Positions 27,375 through 35,990 of a DNA stretch of 64,000 nt are shown in pieces. A program made the position numbers and the translations under genes. The notes under the pieces were generated by a model that saw only the letters and a program-made list of their open reading frames with translations, was not told where the DNA came from and made no database searches. Numbering within the stretch: the stretch's first letter is position 1; each line of letters opens with the position of its first letter. This DNA comes from CBFHMJ01 sp965656875 (GTDB lineage: Bacteria; Pseudomonadota; Gammaproteobacteria; Enterobacterales; Alteromonadaceae). The stretch covers positions 151,912 through 215,911 of the forward strand of contig CBFHMJ010000018.1 of NCBI GenBank assembly GCA_965656875.1. Direction: 5' to 3'.

Positions 27375-27884
27375 GTGATTGATTCCGAAGGATTTAGAGC
27401 GAATGTTGGTATCGTTATCTGTAATAGTAAAGGGCAGGTTTTTTGGGCAAGACGTTTTGGTCAAAATTCCTGGCAGTTTCCTCAGGGTGGCATGGATGAA
27501 GGAGAAACACCTGAGCAAACAATGTATCGGGAACTTGAAGAAGAAGTCGGTTTAAAACCGGATGATGTCGAGATTCTCGCGGTAACGAAACAATGGTTAC
27601 GTTACCGATTACCGAAGCGGTATATTCGCCGAGACAGTAAACCTGTGTGTATCGGACAAAAACAAAAATGGTTTTTGTTGCGCTTGAAATGTAACTCAGA
27701 GGACGTAAACCTGCTGAAAACAGATCACCCTGAATTTGATGACTGGCGTTGGGTTAGTTATTGGTATCCTGTTCGTCAGGTTGTTTCTTTTAAGCGGGAA
27801 GTTTATCGGAAAGCTATGAAAGAATTTCTCTCTGTAGCACTCACTTTTCAACGTCGGGAAAATTCCCGTCGCAGGCGGAGATAA
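27375..27884 (+). CDS. rppH: RNA pyrophosphohydrolase RppH
   Basis: Nudix hydrolase that converts 5'-triphosphate mRNA ends to monophosphate and so starts RNase E-dependent decay. The 169-residue protein has the Nudix box at 38-60 (GGMDEGETPEQTMYRELEEEVG) and RppH-specific stretches such as KPVCIGQKQKWFLL and WRWVSYWYPVRQVVSFKR. The start is a GTG at 27375 with AGGGG upstream, and the N-terminus MIDSEGFRANVGIVICN aligns with E. coli. Six bases separate it from ptsP, so the two are co-transcribed. Confidence 0.96.
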   Translation: MIDSEGFRANVGIVICNSKGQVFWARRFGQNSWQFPQGGMDEGETPEQTMYRELEEEVGLKPDDVEILAVTKQWLRYRLPKRYIRRDSKPVCIGQKQKWFLLRLKCNSEDVNLLKTDHPEFDDWRWVSYWYPVRQVVSFKREVYRKAMKEFLSVALTFQRRENSRRRRR

Positions 27885-27890
27885 CACACA

Positions 27891-30170
27891 ATGTTGGCTC
27901 AGTTACGTAGCATCGTACAAGCGGTTAATCAGGATCAGGATTTACCCACGGCGTTACGTAATTTAGTCAGCAATATCAAAAAAGCAATGAGCACAGATTG
28001 CTGCTCAGTTTACCTCAACGACACTAAACGTAATTGTCTGCGCCTGATGGCCACTGATGGATTGTCGAAATCAGCAGTCGGTAAATTATGTTTAAACCAT
28101 TCCGAGGGTTTAATTGGACTGGTTGCCAGTCGAGAAGAACCTCTCAATATCATCAATGCTAAAACCCATCCTAAATTCAAATTTGCGCCGGAAGTTCGTG
28201 AAGAGGCTTATCACGCTTTCTTAGGTGTGCCTGTTATTCATCAAAAGCGACTATTGGGTATTTTGTCTGTCCAGCAGAAAAAAGCACGTCAGTTTAGTGA
28301 AGAAGAAGTCTCGTTTCTGGTTACGCTTTCAGCACAATTAGCATCTGTGTTGTTACATGCTGAAGTACGAGAAAGCTTGCGAGAAACCCAAATAGACGAC
28401 GATAAAAAGCTGGTAAGTAGCGTCACTGGAATTCCGGGTTCGACAGGATTGGCTATAGGCACGGCTTACATCGCTCATCCTGCGGCGGATTTTGAATCTA
28501 TCTCTGTTAAGAAGGTGTACAGTAGCGAAAACGAAACGCGGAAGTTTTATGACGCGGTTAAAGCGACACGCCAGGAATTCAGACAGATGGCGGCGCGACT
28601 GGTCGATCAGGTGCCGAAAGACACCATGCTCATTTTTGATGTCTACCAGCAAATGCTGGATTCAAACGGGATCAGTAAAGATGTAAAAGCGCTGACATTA
28701 CAAGGTTGGTGTGCCATTTCTGCACTGAAAATCCTGGTTGAACGTTACGTGACTCAGTTTGAAGCAATGGAAGATAGCTATATTCAGGAACGCGCTACCG
28801 ATGTAAAAGATTTAGGGCGTCGGGTATTGCGGCATTTATTGCACAGTGAACAGCAATTATCACCTATTCCGGAAAAAGCTATTTTAGTGGCGGAAGAAGT
28901 TACGGCCTCTATGTTGGCAGAAATTCCACGACATCAGTTATTTGGTGTGGTGAGCGTGAAAGGTTCTGCTAATTCTCATAGTGCAATTATGGCCAGAGCG
29001 TTAGGTGTCCCGGCGGTTATGGGTGTTGAAGACATTCCGTTGATGCAACTGAATAAGAAGACATTAATTATTAATGGTTACAACGGCCATTTAATGATTG
29101 CTCCTCCACAAACGGTTATTAAGGAATACCAATCGCTGATCGATGATGAAACAGCCATGCAACAGGAAGTTGCGAAAGATGAGTCCTTCGATGCGGTTAG
29201 TCTGGATGGATATCGGATTGCGTTGATGCTGAATGCCGGACTGGGCAGTGACATTGAATTCAACAATCGAGAAGGTTGCGACGGCGTAGGATTATACCGA
29301 ACCGAATATCCTTACATGATTCGTAAGAGTTTTCCGTCAGAAACGGAATTGTATGAATTATACAAAGCGTTTTTATCCAACTTTGCTAATAAACCTGTGA
29401 CCATGCGAACGCTGGATGTTGGGGGCGATAAAACATTACCGTATTTTACGTTTGAAGAAGAAAACCCGTTTTTGGGTTGGCGAGGAATTCGGTTAACGCT
29501 CGATCATCCGGAGCTTTTTTTAACGCAGGTACGGGCAATGCTTCGGGCTAACCTTGATACTAATAATCTCCGGATCATGCTGCCGATGATCACCAATGTT
29601 CGGGAAGTAGATGAATCACTGAGTTTTATTGAACAGGCATGGAAAGAAATTACTGAAGAGTATGGTGATGCATCGCATACCTTAACCCGGCCGGATATTG
29701 GGATCATGATCGAAGTGCCGTCATGCATTTATTTGTTAGATCATCTGGCAACCCGTATCGATTTTTGTTCAGTCGGAAGTAACGATTTGACGCAGTACCT
29801 GCTGGCTGTTGATCGAAATAATGCTCGGGTAGCTGGCGTGTACGATTCGTTTAATCCTGCTGTACTGCGGGCATTACAAGAGATCATGGATCGCTCAACT
29901 GCCCACTGTTTACCAACCAGTGTTTGTGGTGAGTTGGCTGGAACACCTGGCGGCGCACTGTTGTTGTGTGCGATGGGATATCGCCAACTTAGTATGACGA
30001 ATAATAATCTGGCGAGAGTGAAATGGATGTTACGACGACTTGATTTGCAAGAATGTATCGCATTGAAAGATCGTTGCCTGACAATGTGTTGTCCGGATGA
30101 AGTACGTGCAACGGTCAATCAGTTTATCGAAGAGAAAGGTTTTGGTGGACTTATTCGCGCAGGCCGTTAA
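27891..30170 (+). CDS. ptsP: Phosphoenolpyruvate-protein phosphotransferase PtsP (EI-Ntr)
   Basis: First enzyme of the nitrogen phosphotransferase system, passing phosphate from PEP to NPr. The 759-residue chain has an N-terminal GAF domain (about 1-150), then the EI domains. The phosphorylated histidine lies in KGSANSHSAIMARALGVPAVMG near residue 362. The PEP-binding C-terminal barrel has CSVGSNDLTQYLLAVDRNN and SVCGELAG. Position between rppH and lgt (with a TauE gene inserted) matches the conserved mutH-rppH-ptsP-lgt-thyA neighbourhood. Confidence 0.96.
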   Translation: MLAQLRSIVQAVNQDQDLPTALRNLVSNIKKAMSTDCCSVYLNDTKRNCLRLMATDGLSKSAVGKLCLNHSEGLIGLVASREEPLNIINAKTHPKFKFAPEVREEAYHAFLGVPVIHQKRLLGILSVQQKKARQFSEEEVSFLVTLSAQLASVLLHAEVRESLRETQIDDDKKLVSSVTGIPGSTGLAIGTAYIAHPAADFESISVKKVYSSENETRKFYDAVKATRQEFRQMAARLVDQVPKDTMLIFDVYQQMLDSNGISKDVKALTLQGWCAISALKILVERYVTQFEAMEDSYIQERATDVKDLGRRVLRHLLHSEQQLSPIPEKAILVAEEVTASMLAEIPRHQLFGVVSVKGSANSHSAIMARALGVPAVMGVEDIPLMQLNKKTLIINGYNGHLMIAPPQTVIKEYQSLIDDETAMQQEVAKDESFDAVSLDGYRIALMLNAGLGSDIEFNNREGCDGVGLYRTEYPYMIRKSFPSETELYELYKAFLSNFANKPVTMRTLDVGGDKTLPYFTFEEENPFLGWRGIRLTLDHPELFLTQVRAMLRANLDTNNLRIMLPMITNVREVDESLSFIEQAWKEITEEYGDASHTLTRPDIGIMIEVPSCIYLLDHLATRIDFCSVGSNDLTQYLLAVDRNNARVAGVYDSFNPAVLRALQEIMDRSTAHCLPTSVCGELAGTPGGALLLCAMGYRQLSMTNNNLARVKWMLRRLDLQECIALKDRCLTMCCPDEVRATVNQFIEEKGFGGLIRAGR

Positions 30171-30262
30171 CGCGCAAGTTCAACATCTGATATAAATTTT
30201 TAACGCCTCTTGCTACACTACATCTCCTTATTTAACCCACTAGATAAAAATAAGAGAAACCC

Positions 30263-31084
30263 GTGATCCTTAGTGTAGTTTTAAGTATATTCCTCGCCTG
30301 TGTGGTTACAGGTGCATTAGTAGGATTTTTAGCAGGGTTGCTGGGCATTGGTGGTGGTCTGGTCATCGTCCCTGTGTTGTCGATGTTACTGGGTTACTTT
30401 CAGGTCGTTCCTGCCGAACAAGCCTTCCTCGTTGCCGTGGCTACGTCACTGGCATCTATTGTCGTTACCTCTATTTCTTCTGCGCGTGCCCATCATGCTA
30501 ATCAGAATGTCCCCTGGAATATTGCACTTTATGTGGTGATTGGTGTCTCAATCGGCGCAGGTGTTAGCAGTTTCTGGGCGGAATCACTGGGCAGTACTGT
30601 CTTACAGTGGATTTTCCTTATAACTGTACTATTTGTTGGTATGCGCATGGCGATGGGTTCTAAGCCTGGCATGACGGATGACAAAGAAGAGGTGAACGGT
30701 GGCCTTGTTGTTTTTCTGACAACCATTATCGGTGGCTTATCGAGTCTGATTGGTATTGGTGGCGGCGCGTTAACGGTGCCATTACTCAGTGCATTATCGA
30801 TCAATGTGAAACGCGCTATTGGCTGTTCCGCCGTTGCTGGTGGTTTTATTTCTGTCATGGGGAGTGTGGGCTATATCGTTTCAGGCTGGAGTGAAAAGTC
30901 TATCGACGAAGGGTTTGTGGGTTATATCTATTTACCTGCACTAATAGGCATTATTTCGGCTTCTGCGCTGACTGCGCCACTGGGTGCTAATGCAGCACAC
31001 CGTTTGCCTGTTGCTAAGTTAAAGCGTATTTTTGCGGTGTTTTTGTTTGTGATGGCGGCCAAAGTATTACACGGTCTGCTCTGA
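30263..31084 (+). CDS. TauE/SafE family sulfite exporter-like permease
   Basis: A 273-residue inner-membrane protein with about eight hydrophobic helices and the two TauE/SafE repeats: GFLAGLLGIGGGLVIVPVL near the N-terminus and GGLSSLIGIGGGALTVPLL in the middle. Family members export sulfite or organosulfur compounds, but the substrate here is not known. The start is a GTG at 30263 after AAGAGAAA. It is inserted between ptsP and lgt, with 25-90 bp gaps. Confidence 0.9.
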   Translation: MILSVVLSIFLACVVTGALVGFLAGLLGIGGGLVIVPVLSMLLGYFQVVPAEQAFLVAVATSLASIVVTSISSARAHHANQNVPWNIALYVVIGVSIGAGVSSFWAESLGSTVLQWIFLITVLFVGMRMAMGSKPGMTDDKEEVNGGLVVFLTTIIGGLSSLIGIGGGALTVPLLSALSINVKRAIGCSAVAGGFISVMGSVGYIVSGWSEKSIDEGFVGYIYLPALIGIISASALTAPLGANAAHRLPVAKLKRIFAVFLFVMAAKVLHGLL

Positions 31085-31120
31085 TCTTTCGCATTATTTT
31101 TATCGTTTTTGGGGATTTAC

Positions 31121-31933
31121 GTGGAACCGTTATTCACCTTTCCGGAGATTGATCCGGTTATTTTCAGTATTGGCGATTTTAGTGTTCGCTGGTACGGACT
31201 GATGTATTTAATCGGCTTTGCTTCGGCGATGTGGCTGGCAAACCGATATGCTGATAAGCCTGATTCTGGTTGGACAAGAGATCAGGTGAGCGATTTACTT
31301 TTTGCTGGCTTTATGGGCGTTATTCTTGGTGGCCGTGCCGGTTATGTTCTGTTTTATCATTTCGATTATTTCCTTGCTGATCCACTTTATTTATTCCGTA
31401 TGTGGGAAGGCGGGATGTCTTTTCATGGTGGCGTGATTGGCGTGATTCTGGCCATTTACTGGTATGCCAAACGCAATCAACGTTCCTTCCTGAGTGTTGG
31501 TGATCTGATTTGTCCATTATTACCGATTGGTCTGGGTGCCGGGCGTATTGGTAATTTTATTAACGGTGAACTTTGGGGGCGTGTTTCTGATGTGCCCTGG
31601 GCGATTGTTTTTCCACATGGTGGTCCGAGTCCAAGACATCCGTCACAGCTTTACGAATTTTTTCTCGAAGGTGTCGTGTTGTTTATTATGTTGCACTGGT
31701 ACGCCTCGAAGAAGCCGCCAGCAGGAGCGGTTGGCGGATTGTTCCTTGTCGGGTATGGAACATTTAGATTTATTGTTGAGTTTTTCCGAGAGCCGGACGC
31801 GCATTTAGATTTATTCTTTAATCTGGTATCAATGGGCCAGATTTTATCCACGCCGATGATTATCGCAGGTATTGCGTTTATTGTAGCTGGATACAAACGT
31901 GAAGCAGTAAAAACACAAGAGAGTAATGCCTGA
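31121..31933 (+). CDS. lgt: Prolipoprotein diacylglyceryl transferase
   Basis: Inner-membrane enzyme that transfers diacylglycerol from phosphatidylglycerol to the lipobox cysteine. About 270 residues with seven membrane segments. Signatures are HGGVIGVILAI (essential His region), GLGAGRIGNFINGELWGRVSD (Lgt signature with the key Arg) and HPSQLYEFFLEG. I prefer the GTG at 31121, which has GGGG upstream and gives MEPLFTFPEIDPVIFSIG; the frame extends to a TTG at 31109. The stop overlaps the thyA start by one base (TGATG). It is needed for the several lipoproteins in this window. Confidence 0.96.
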   Translation: MEPLFTFPEIDPVIFSIGDFSVRWYGLMYLIGFASAMWLANRYADKPDSGWTRDQVSDLLFAGFMGVILGGRAGYVLFYHFDYFLADPLYLFRMWEGGMSFHGGVIGVILAIYWYAKRNQRSFLSVGDLICPLLPIGLGAGRIGNFINGELWGRVSDVPWAIVFPHGGPSPRHPSQLYEFFLEGVVLFIMLHWYASKKPPAGAVGGLFLVGYGTFRFIVEFFREPDAHLDLFFNLVSMGQILSTPMIIAGIAFIVAGYKREAVKTQESNA

Positions 31934-32766
31934 TGCAAAGCTATTTAGCACTGTTACAAGACATTCTGGATAATGGCACGGATAAAGGTGACAGAACCGG
32001 GACGGGAACGCGTTCTGTCTTTGGTCGCCAGTTCCGTCATAATCTGGCTGATGGTTTTCCATTATTAACGACTAAAAAACTGCACTTCAAAAGCATTGCG
32101 AATGAACTGTTGTGGTTTTTAAATGGTGATACTAATACCAAATGGCTAAATGACAATGGTGTCAGCATTTGGGATGAATGGGCACTTGATAATGGTGATC
32201 TTGGGCCAATTTACGGCAGACAGTGGACGCAATGGCCAACAAAGTCAGGCGAGTCAATTAACCAGATTGATTATGTTGTAAAGAGCTTAAAAGAAAACCC
32301 GGATAGCCGCAGAATCCTGTTTCACGGCTGGAATGTGGAATACCTGCCTGACGAGACTTTATCGCCGCAGGAAAATGTTAAACAGGGCAAAATGGCGCTA
32401 CCGCCTTGCCACTTGTTGTATCAGTTCTATGTTGCAAATGGAAAGCTATCAGCTCAGCTATATATCCGTAGTTCTGACAGCTTTCTGGGCTTGCCTTACA
32501 ACACTGCAAGTCTGGCATTGCTGACGCATATGTTGGCACAGCAGTGTGACCTGGAGCCACATGACATTATTGTCACGACGGGCGACTCTCACATTTATAC
32601 CAACCATTTTGAACAGGTGAAAACACAGTTAGCGCGTGATGTTCGTCCATTACCAGAACTGAAAATTACTCGAAAACCCGATTCAATTTATGATTATCGC
32701 TTTGAAGATTTTGAAATAGTGGGTTATGACCCGCATCCAGGCATCAAAGCGCCCGTTGCTGTGTAA
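31933..32766 (+). CDS. thyA: Thymidylate synthase
   Basis: Methylates dUMP to dTMP using 5,10-methylene-THF. The 277-residue protein has the catalytic cysteine Cys159 in MALPPCHLLYQFYV, the dUMP-binding RSSDSFLGLPYN, and DSHIYTNHFEQV. It has a small insertion relative to the 264-residue E. coli enzyme near residues 100-150. Translational coupling to lgt (TGATG overlap) is the same as in E. coli. No folA follows; galU is next. Confidence 0.97.
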   Translation: MQSYLALLQDILDNGTDKGDRTGTGTRSVFGRQFRHNLADGFPLLTTKKLHFKSIANELLWFLNGDTNTKWLNDNGVSIWDEWALDNGDLGPIYGRQWTQWPTKSGESINQIDYVVKSLKENPDSRRILFHGWNVEYLPDETLSPQENVKQGKMALPPCHLLYQFYVANGKLSAQLYIRSSDSFLGLPYNTASLALLTHMLAQQCDLEPHDIIVTTGDSHIYTNHFEQVKTQLARDVRPLPELKITRKPDSIYDYRFEDFEIVGYDPHPGIKAPVAV

Positions 32767-32808
32767 ATCATTCACAGCACATTTATCAGGATTTAAAACA
32801 GGAGCACT

Positions 32809-33699
32809 ATGAAAGTTGTTATTCCAGTTGCCGGACTTGGTACAAGAATGTTGCCGGCAACTAAAGCGATTCCAAAAGAAATGTTACCTGTGGTTGATAA
32901 GCCACTGATTCAGTATGTTGTATCCGAAGCGATAGCTGCGGGTATCAAAGAAGTTGTACTGGTAACGCATTCCAGTAAAAATTCGATTGAAAACCACTTC
33001 GATAAAAGTTTTGAACTTGAAGCAACGTTAGAAAAACGGGTCAAGCGTCAGTTACTTGAAGATGTACAGGCTATCTGTCCGAAAGACGTGACAATTATTC
33101 ATGTTCGTCAGGGGGAAGCGAAAGGTCTGGGGCACGCGATATTGTGTGCATACCCTATTATTGGCGATGAGCCCTTCGCGATTATTCTGCCTGACGTATT
33201 GATGGATGACAGCACCAGTGATTTGCGTTCAGAAAATCTGGCAGAAATGATCAGCCAGTATGAAGAAGATAAATGCAGTAAGGTAATGGTTGAAGCAGTA
33301 CCGGAAGCTCAGGTTGATAAGTTTGGTATTGTCGATATCAATGGCGGCGATCTGACTCCAGGTGAAAAATTGCCGATTAAGAAAATGGTTGAGAAACCTG
33401 CGGTCGATGAAGCGCCTTCAAATCTGGCTGTTGTTGGTCGTTATGTACTTAGTCCGTCTATCTGGGAATTGCTTAAGAAAACCCCACCGGGAGCCGGTGA
33501 AGAGATTCAGTTAACCGATGCGATTGAGATGCTGTTGGATCAACAACAGGTTGATGCTTACTACATGAAAGGCAAAAGTCACGATTGTGGTAGTAAGCTT
33601 GGTTACATGAAAGCCGTGGTTGAATACGGTATGCGCCATGATGATATTGGTGAAGAATTCACAGCCTTTATTAAAGCGCTGATGAAAAAAGATTCGTAA
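32809..33699 (+). CDS. galU: UTP-glucose-1-phosphate uridylyltransferase
   Basis: Makes UDP-glucose for envelope polysaccharides and trehalose. The 296-residue protein starts MKVVIPVAGLGTRMLPATKAIPKEMLPVVDKPLIQY, the nucleotidyltransferase signature with the catalytic Arg and Lys. GLGHAILCA, FAIILPDVLMDD (metal-binding Asp) and VEKPAVDEAPSNLAVVGRYVLSP follow. SD is CAGGAG. A strong terminator lies 70 bp downstream, directly abutting the next gene. Confidence 0.96.
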   Translation: MKVVIPVAGLGTRMLPATKAIPKEMLPVVDKPLIQYVVSEAIAAGIKEVVLVTHSSKNSIENHFDKSFELEATLEKRVKRQLLEDVQAICPKDVTIIHVRQGEAKGLGHAILCAYPIIGDEPFAIILPDVLMDDSTSDLRSENLAEMISQYEEDKCSKVMVEAVPEAQVDKFGIVDINGGDLTPGEKLPIKKMVEKPAVDEAPSNLAVVGRYVLSPSIWELLKKTPPGAGEEIQLTDAIEMLLDQQQVDAYYMKGKSHDCGSKLGYMKAVVEYGMRHDDIGEEFTAFIKALMKKDS

Positions 33700-33766
33700 T
33701 GACTCATGTCAGTTAAGATCTGTTGATATAAAACGATCAAAGATCAATCTGGCGTCATTATTGCTT

Positions 33767-33802
33767 AAAAGCCTCGGTAATAACGATTACTGAGGCTTTT
33801 TT
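33767..33802 (+). terminator. Terminator after galU, immediately before the first flgO-like gene
   Basis: An 11-bp stem GCCTCGGTAAT/ATTACTGAGGC (one mismatch), loop AACG, is followed by six T. The ATG of the next lipoprotein gene begins 3 bp after the T-run. Confidence 0.88.
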
Positions 33803-33804
33803 GT

Positions 33805-34449
33805 ATGAGAGCGACAATTTTTTGCCTGTGGGCGGCGATGATTGCCGGGTGTTCGTCCGTGGATGAAACGGCAATGCCTGTCCAAATGGATATAGAAGAA
33901 AATCAGGAGCCCGTGATAGTCCTGGCACATGATACTCATTATATGCCGTCGCTGGAACGTGATTCTGTTCACCAGTATAGCGAAATACTGGCGACTCAGT
34001 TATTTCAGTCACTCCGTAGTTTAAAGCCTCAATCAAGAGTGGCCGTTGGTACATTTGGCGATGTTGATAATTTAGCGCTAAACCCTGTCAAAAATTCTCC
34101 GATATACATGTTAGGTCTGCAATTGCAGGAGAGTATGACCACGTTACTGGTTCAACGAGGTATTCGGGTTGTATCCTTCAAAGCGCGAGAACAATTGTTA
34201 ATTAAGCCTGATCAGGACCTGATGCTGTCCAGAGATGTTAGTAACCTTCAGCAAGTGCAATCTATCGATTATTACCTGACGGGCACTATTACACCTCAGG
34301 AGCAAGGCGTCGTTGTAAATGCCCGGCTCATTGATGTTGAATCAAAAGACGTTGTGGCTGCATCAACCAATTACATTCCCAGAAATGTGCTGTGGAGTGA
34401 CGAAAAAGTTAGATTGAAGAATGGTCAGATTTATCGCACAACGAATTAA
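33805..34449 (+). CDS. FlgO-family lipoprotein (paralogue 1)
   Basis: A 214-residue lipoprotein with a short signal (MRATIFCLWAAMIAGC) and lipobox IAGC. The body matches the FlgO domain: a SRVAVGTFGDVDNLALNPV..GLQLQESMTTLLVQRGIRVVSF segment, then DYYLTGTITPQEQGVVVNARLIDVESKDVVAAS. FlgO in Vibrio is an outer-membrane protein needed for flagellar stability. No flagellar genes are nearby, so the role here is open. The start lies almost within the galU terminator and has no usual Shine-Dalgarno apart from GAGG in the hairpin arm. Next gene is a second FlgO-like paralogue. Confidence 0.82.
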   Translation: MRATIFCLWAAMIAGCSSVDETAMPVQMDIEENQEPVIVLAHDTHYMPSLERDSVHQYSEILATQLFQSLRSLKPQSRVAVGTFGDVDNLALNPVKNSPIYMLGLQLQESMTTLLVQRGIRVVSFKAREQLLIKPDQDLMLSRDVSNLQQVQSIDYYLTGTITPQEQGVVVNARLIDVESKDVVAASTNYIPRNVLWSDEKVRLKNGQIYRTTN

Positions 34450-34529
34450 TATGAATGGTGTGATGGTGAACATTTGTCGTTATCAATGTCTCAGGGCGCA
34501 GTGAAATGCGGCCAACATTGGAGAAAGTT

Positions 34530-35288
34530 ATGAGTCAATATCCTGTAGTTAAACAGTTTTTAATGTCTGGTTTAGTTTTGCTGAGTCTGGCAGGTTGTAG
34601 TGGCATGCCTTTATTGGGTGAAACACCAGAGAATGAGTTGCAGACAGGAAATAATGTCTACAATGAAACGGGCGGTATACGGATTGTCAATCAGCGAAAG
34701 CATTCTTCGCCAGCGGGATCGCCTATGGCTGATCAGAACTTCCAGTCATCAAATTATATTGTTGCTCAACAAAATGGAGCAGGTTCTGACTGGGCAGTGC
34801 AATACAATAAAAAGCCGCTAAAAACTATTAATCACTATGCGCGTGGCATTATGCATGATCTGGTAAATAACCTGGATTACGTAAACAGTAAAACGCCGAT
34901 TGGTGTATCGAGTTTTATCTTCCTGGATGGCGACTTTTATCAGGCTAACTTGTTGGGTAATCAACTTGCTGAAAGTTTCTTGCATGAAATCCATCAATTT
35001 GGGATTCCGGTAATTGATTTTAAAACCACTGATTATATTCGCGTCACAGAAAAAGGTGATTTTGTTTTTAGCCGCGACTTTCTGGAATTGAAAGATAATC
35101 AACCAATCAAATATGTATTGGCTGGTACCCTGGTTAAACATCAGGGGGGAATTCTGGTCAATGCCAGAATCGTTGGGCTGGAATCAAAAGCGGTGGTTGC
35201 ATCGGCACAAGGCTTTTTACCTGAGAATATCGTCAGTGCATTACTGCCAAGCCAGCATCATGATGGCATCAGACTAACTCAGGGATAG
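34530..35288 (+). CDS. FlgO-family lipoprotein (paralogue 2)
   Basis: A 252-residue lipoprotein with lipobox LAGC and an extended ~90-residue linker before the FlgO domain. The domain has TPIGVSSFIFLD, LLGNQLAESFLHEIHQFGIPVIDFKTTDY, FSRDFLELKDNQPIKYVLAGTL and GGILVNARIVGLESKAVVASAQG. It is closer to the 47106 paralogue than to the adjacent one (shared LGNQ.AESF.HE, VDFKTT). The ATG at 34530 follows GGAGAA. A strong terminator follows. Confidence 0.85.
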   Translation: MSQYPVVKQFLMSGLVLLSLAGCSGMPLLGETPENELQTGNNVYNETGGIRIVNQRKHSSPAGSPMADQNFQSSNYIVAQQNGAGSDWAVQYNKKPLKTINHYARGIMHDLVNNLDYVNSKTPIGVSSFIFLDGDFYQANLLGNQLAESFLHEIHQFGIPVIDFKTTDYIRVTEKGDFVFSRDFLELKDNQPIKYVLAGTLVKHQGGILVNARIVGLESKAVVASAQGFLPENIVSALLPSQHHDGIRLTQG

Positions 35289-35315
35289 TGTATTAACTGA
35301 CATTAATGTTCGAAT

Positions 35316-35367
35316 AAAAAACGCCTTACAGAATCATTGGAGATTGATTTTGTAAGGCGTTTTTTTG
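35316..35367 (+). terminator. Terminator after the second flgO-like gene
   Basis: A long stem (ACGCCTTACA.. with ..TGTAAGGCGT, about 35321-35360) with a small loop has an A-run before it and seven T after it. It works for the plus strand and partly for the converging merR gene. Confidence 0.9.
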
Positions 35368-35387
35368 TGATGAAATTTTAGTGCTGT

Positions 35388-35804
35388 TCAAGCCGTTGCG
35401 ACTAAATCTGACTCAATAATCGGACATCCTGAAATTCCACTTGTGTCCCCAGGGCAGCGGGCAATCGCATTTTCAAGACGGTCTTTGATTTCCTTCAGTG
35501 TCTCGTATTTCTCATTAAGCTGTTCAAGTTTAATGGTTGCCTTTTCCTTCACGTCTTTCTTATGTGCATTACCGGATGAACACATCTCATTCAATTCCTT
35601 GATTTCTGACAAACTAAATCCTAAAGATTTAAGGTGAGAAATTAGCTTCAATTCGTCATAAATCGTGTTTTTGTACAAACGGTATCCGCTTTCGGTGCGG
35701 GCGTCTGGTTGAATGAGATTTTCTTTTTCGTAGTAACGAAGGGTTTGGATTGAGAATCCACTTTGTTTGGCGATATCGCCTATTTTATACATTTGTTCAG
35801 GCAT
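35388..35804 (-). CDS. MerR-family metal-responsive regulator (CueR-like)
   Basis: Regulator of about 138 residues divergent from the copper ATPase gene. The HTH is YKIGDIAKQSGFSIQTLRYYEKENLIQPDAR, followed by the long dimer helix. The metal-binding end reads CPGDTSGISGCPII, similar to CueR (CPGD..CPII) but two residues longer. The position of CueR Ser77/ZntR Cys79 appears to be Lys, and a Cys lies six residues before it, so metal selectivity is uncertain. The start could be 35804 (MPEQM) or 35792 (MYKIGD, the usual family start); neither has a clear SD. Confidence 0.87.
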   Translation of the reverse strand: MPEQMYKIGDIAKQSGFSIQTLRYYEKENLIQPDARTESGYRLYKNTIYDELKLISHLKSLGFSLSEIKELNEMCSSGNAHKKDVKEKATIKLEQLNEKYETLKEIKDRLENAIARCPGDTSGISGCPIIESDLVATA

Positions 35805-35809
35805 AATCT

Positions 35810-35842
35810 TGACTCTATAGTAGGGTTCAGGACTTACGTTAA
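35810..35842. promoter_or_regulatory. Probable merR promoter / MerR-type operator
   Basis: On the minus strand TTAACG and TATAGA are 17 bp apart, giving a start at about 35807 for merR. On the plus strand the same segment begins with TTGACT and contains an imperfect dyad typical of MerR operators. With a 19-bp spacer its -10 would be poor, so the direction toward copA is less sure. Confidence 0.4.
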
Positions 35843-35891
35843 CACCTATCGGCATTAGGAACAAAGTAAAAAAAGTAATATGTAAATAAAT

Positions 35892-35935
35892 ATTGATTAT
35901 AATATTAAGCTTAATTTAATAGAATTTTAATCAAT
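35892..35935. repeat. Nested AT-rich palindrome between merR and copA
   Basis: ATTAAGCTTAAT (35904-35915) is a perfect palindrome. It is surrounded by ATTGATTA (35892-35899) and TAATCAAT (35928-35935), which are complementary. It lies about 55 bp before the copA start. Confidence 0.55.
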
Positions 35936-35990
35936 TGGTGCCGTTCTATTTACATTCTAACGCATTGAAACACCTCGCAGGGTGAACATT

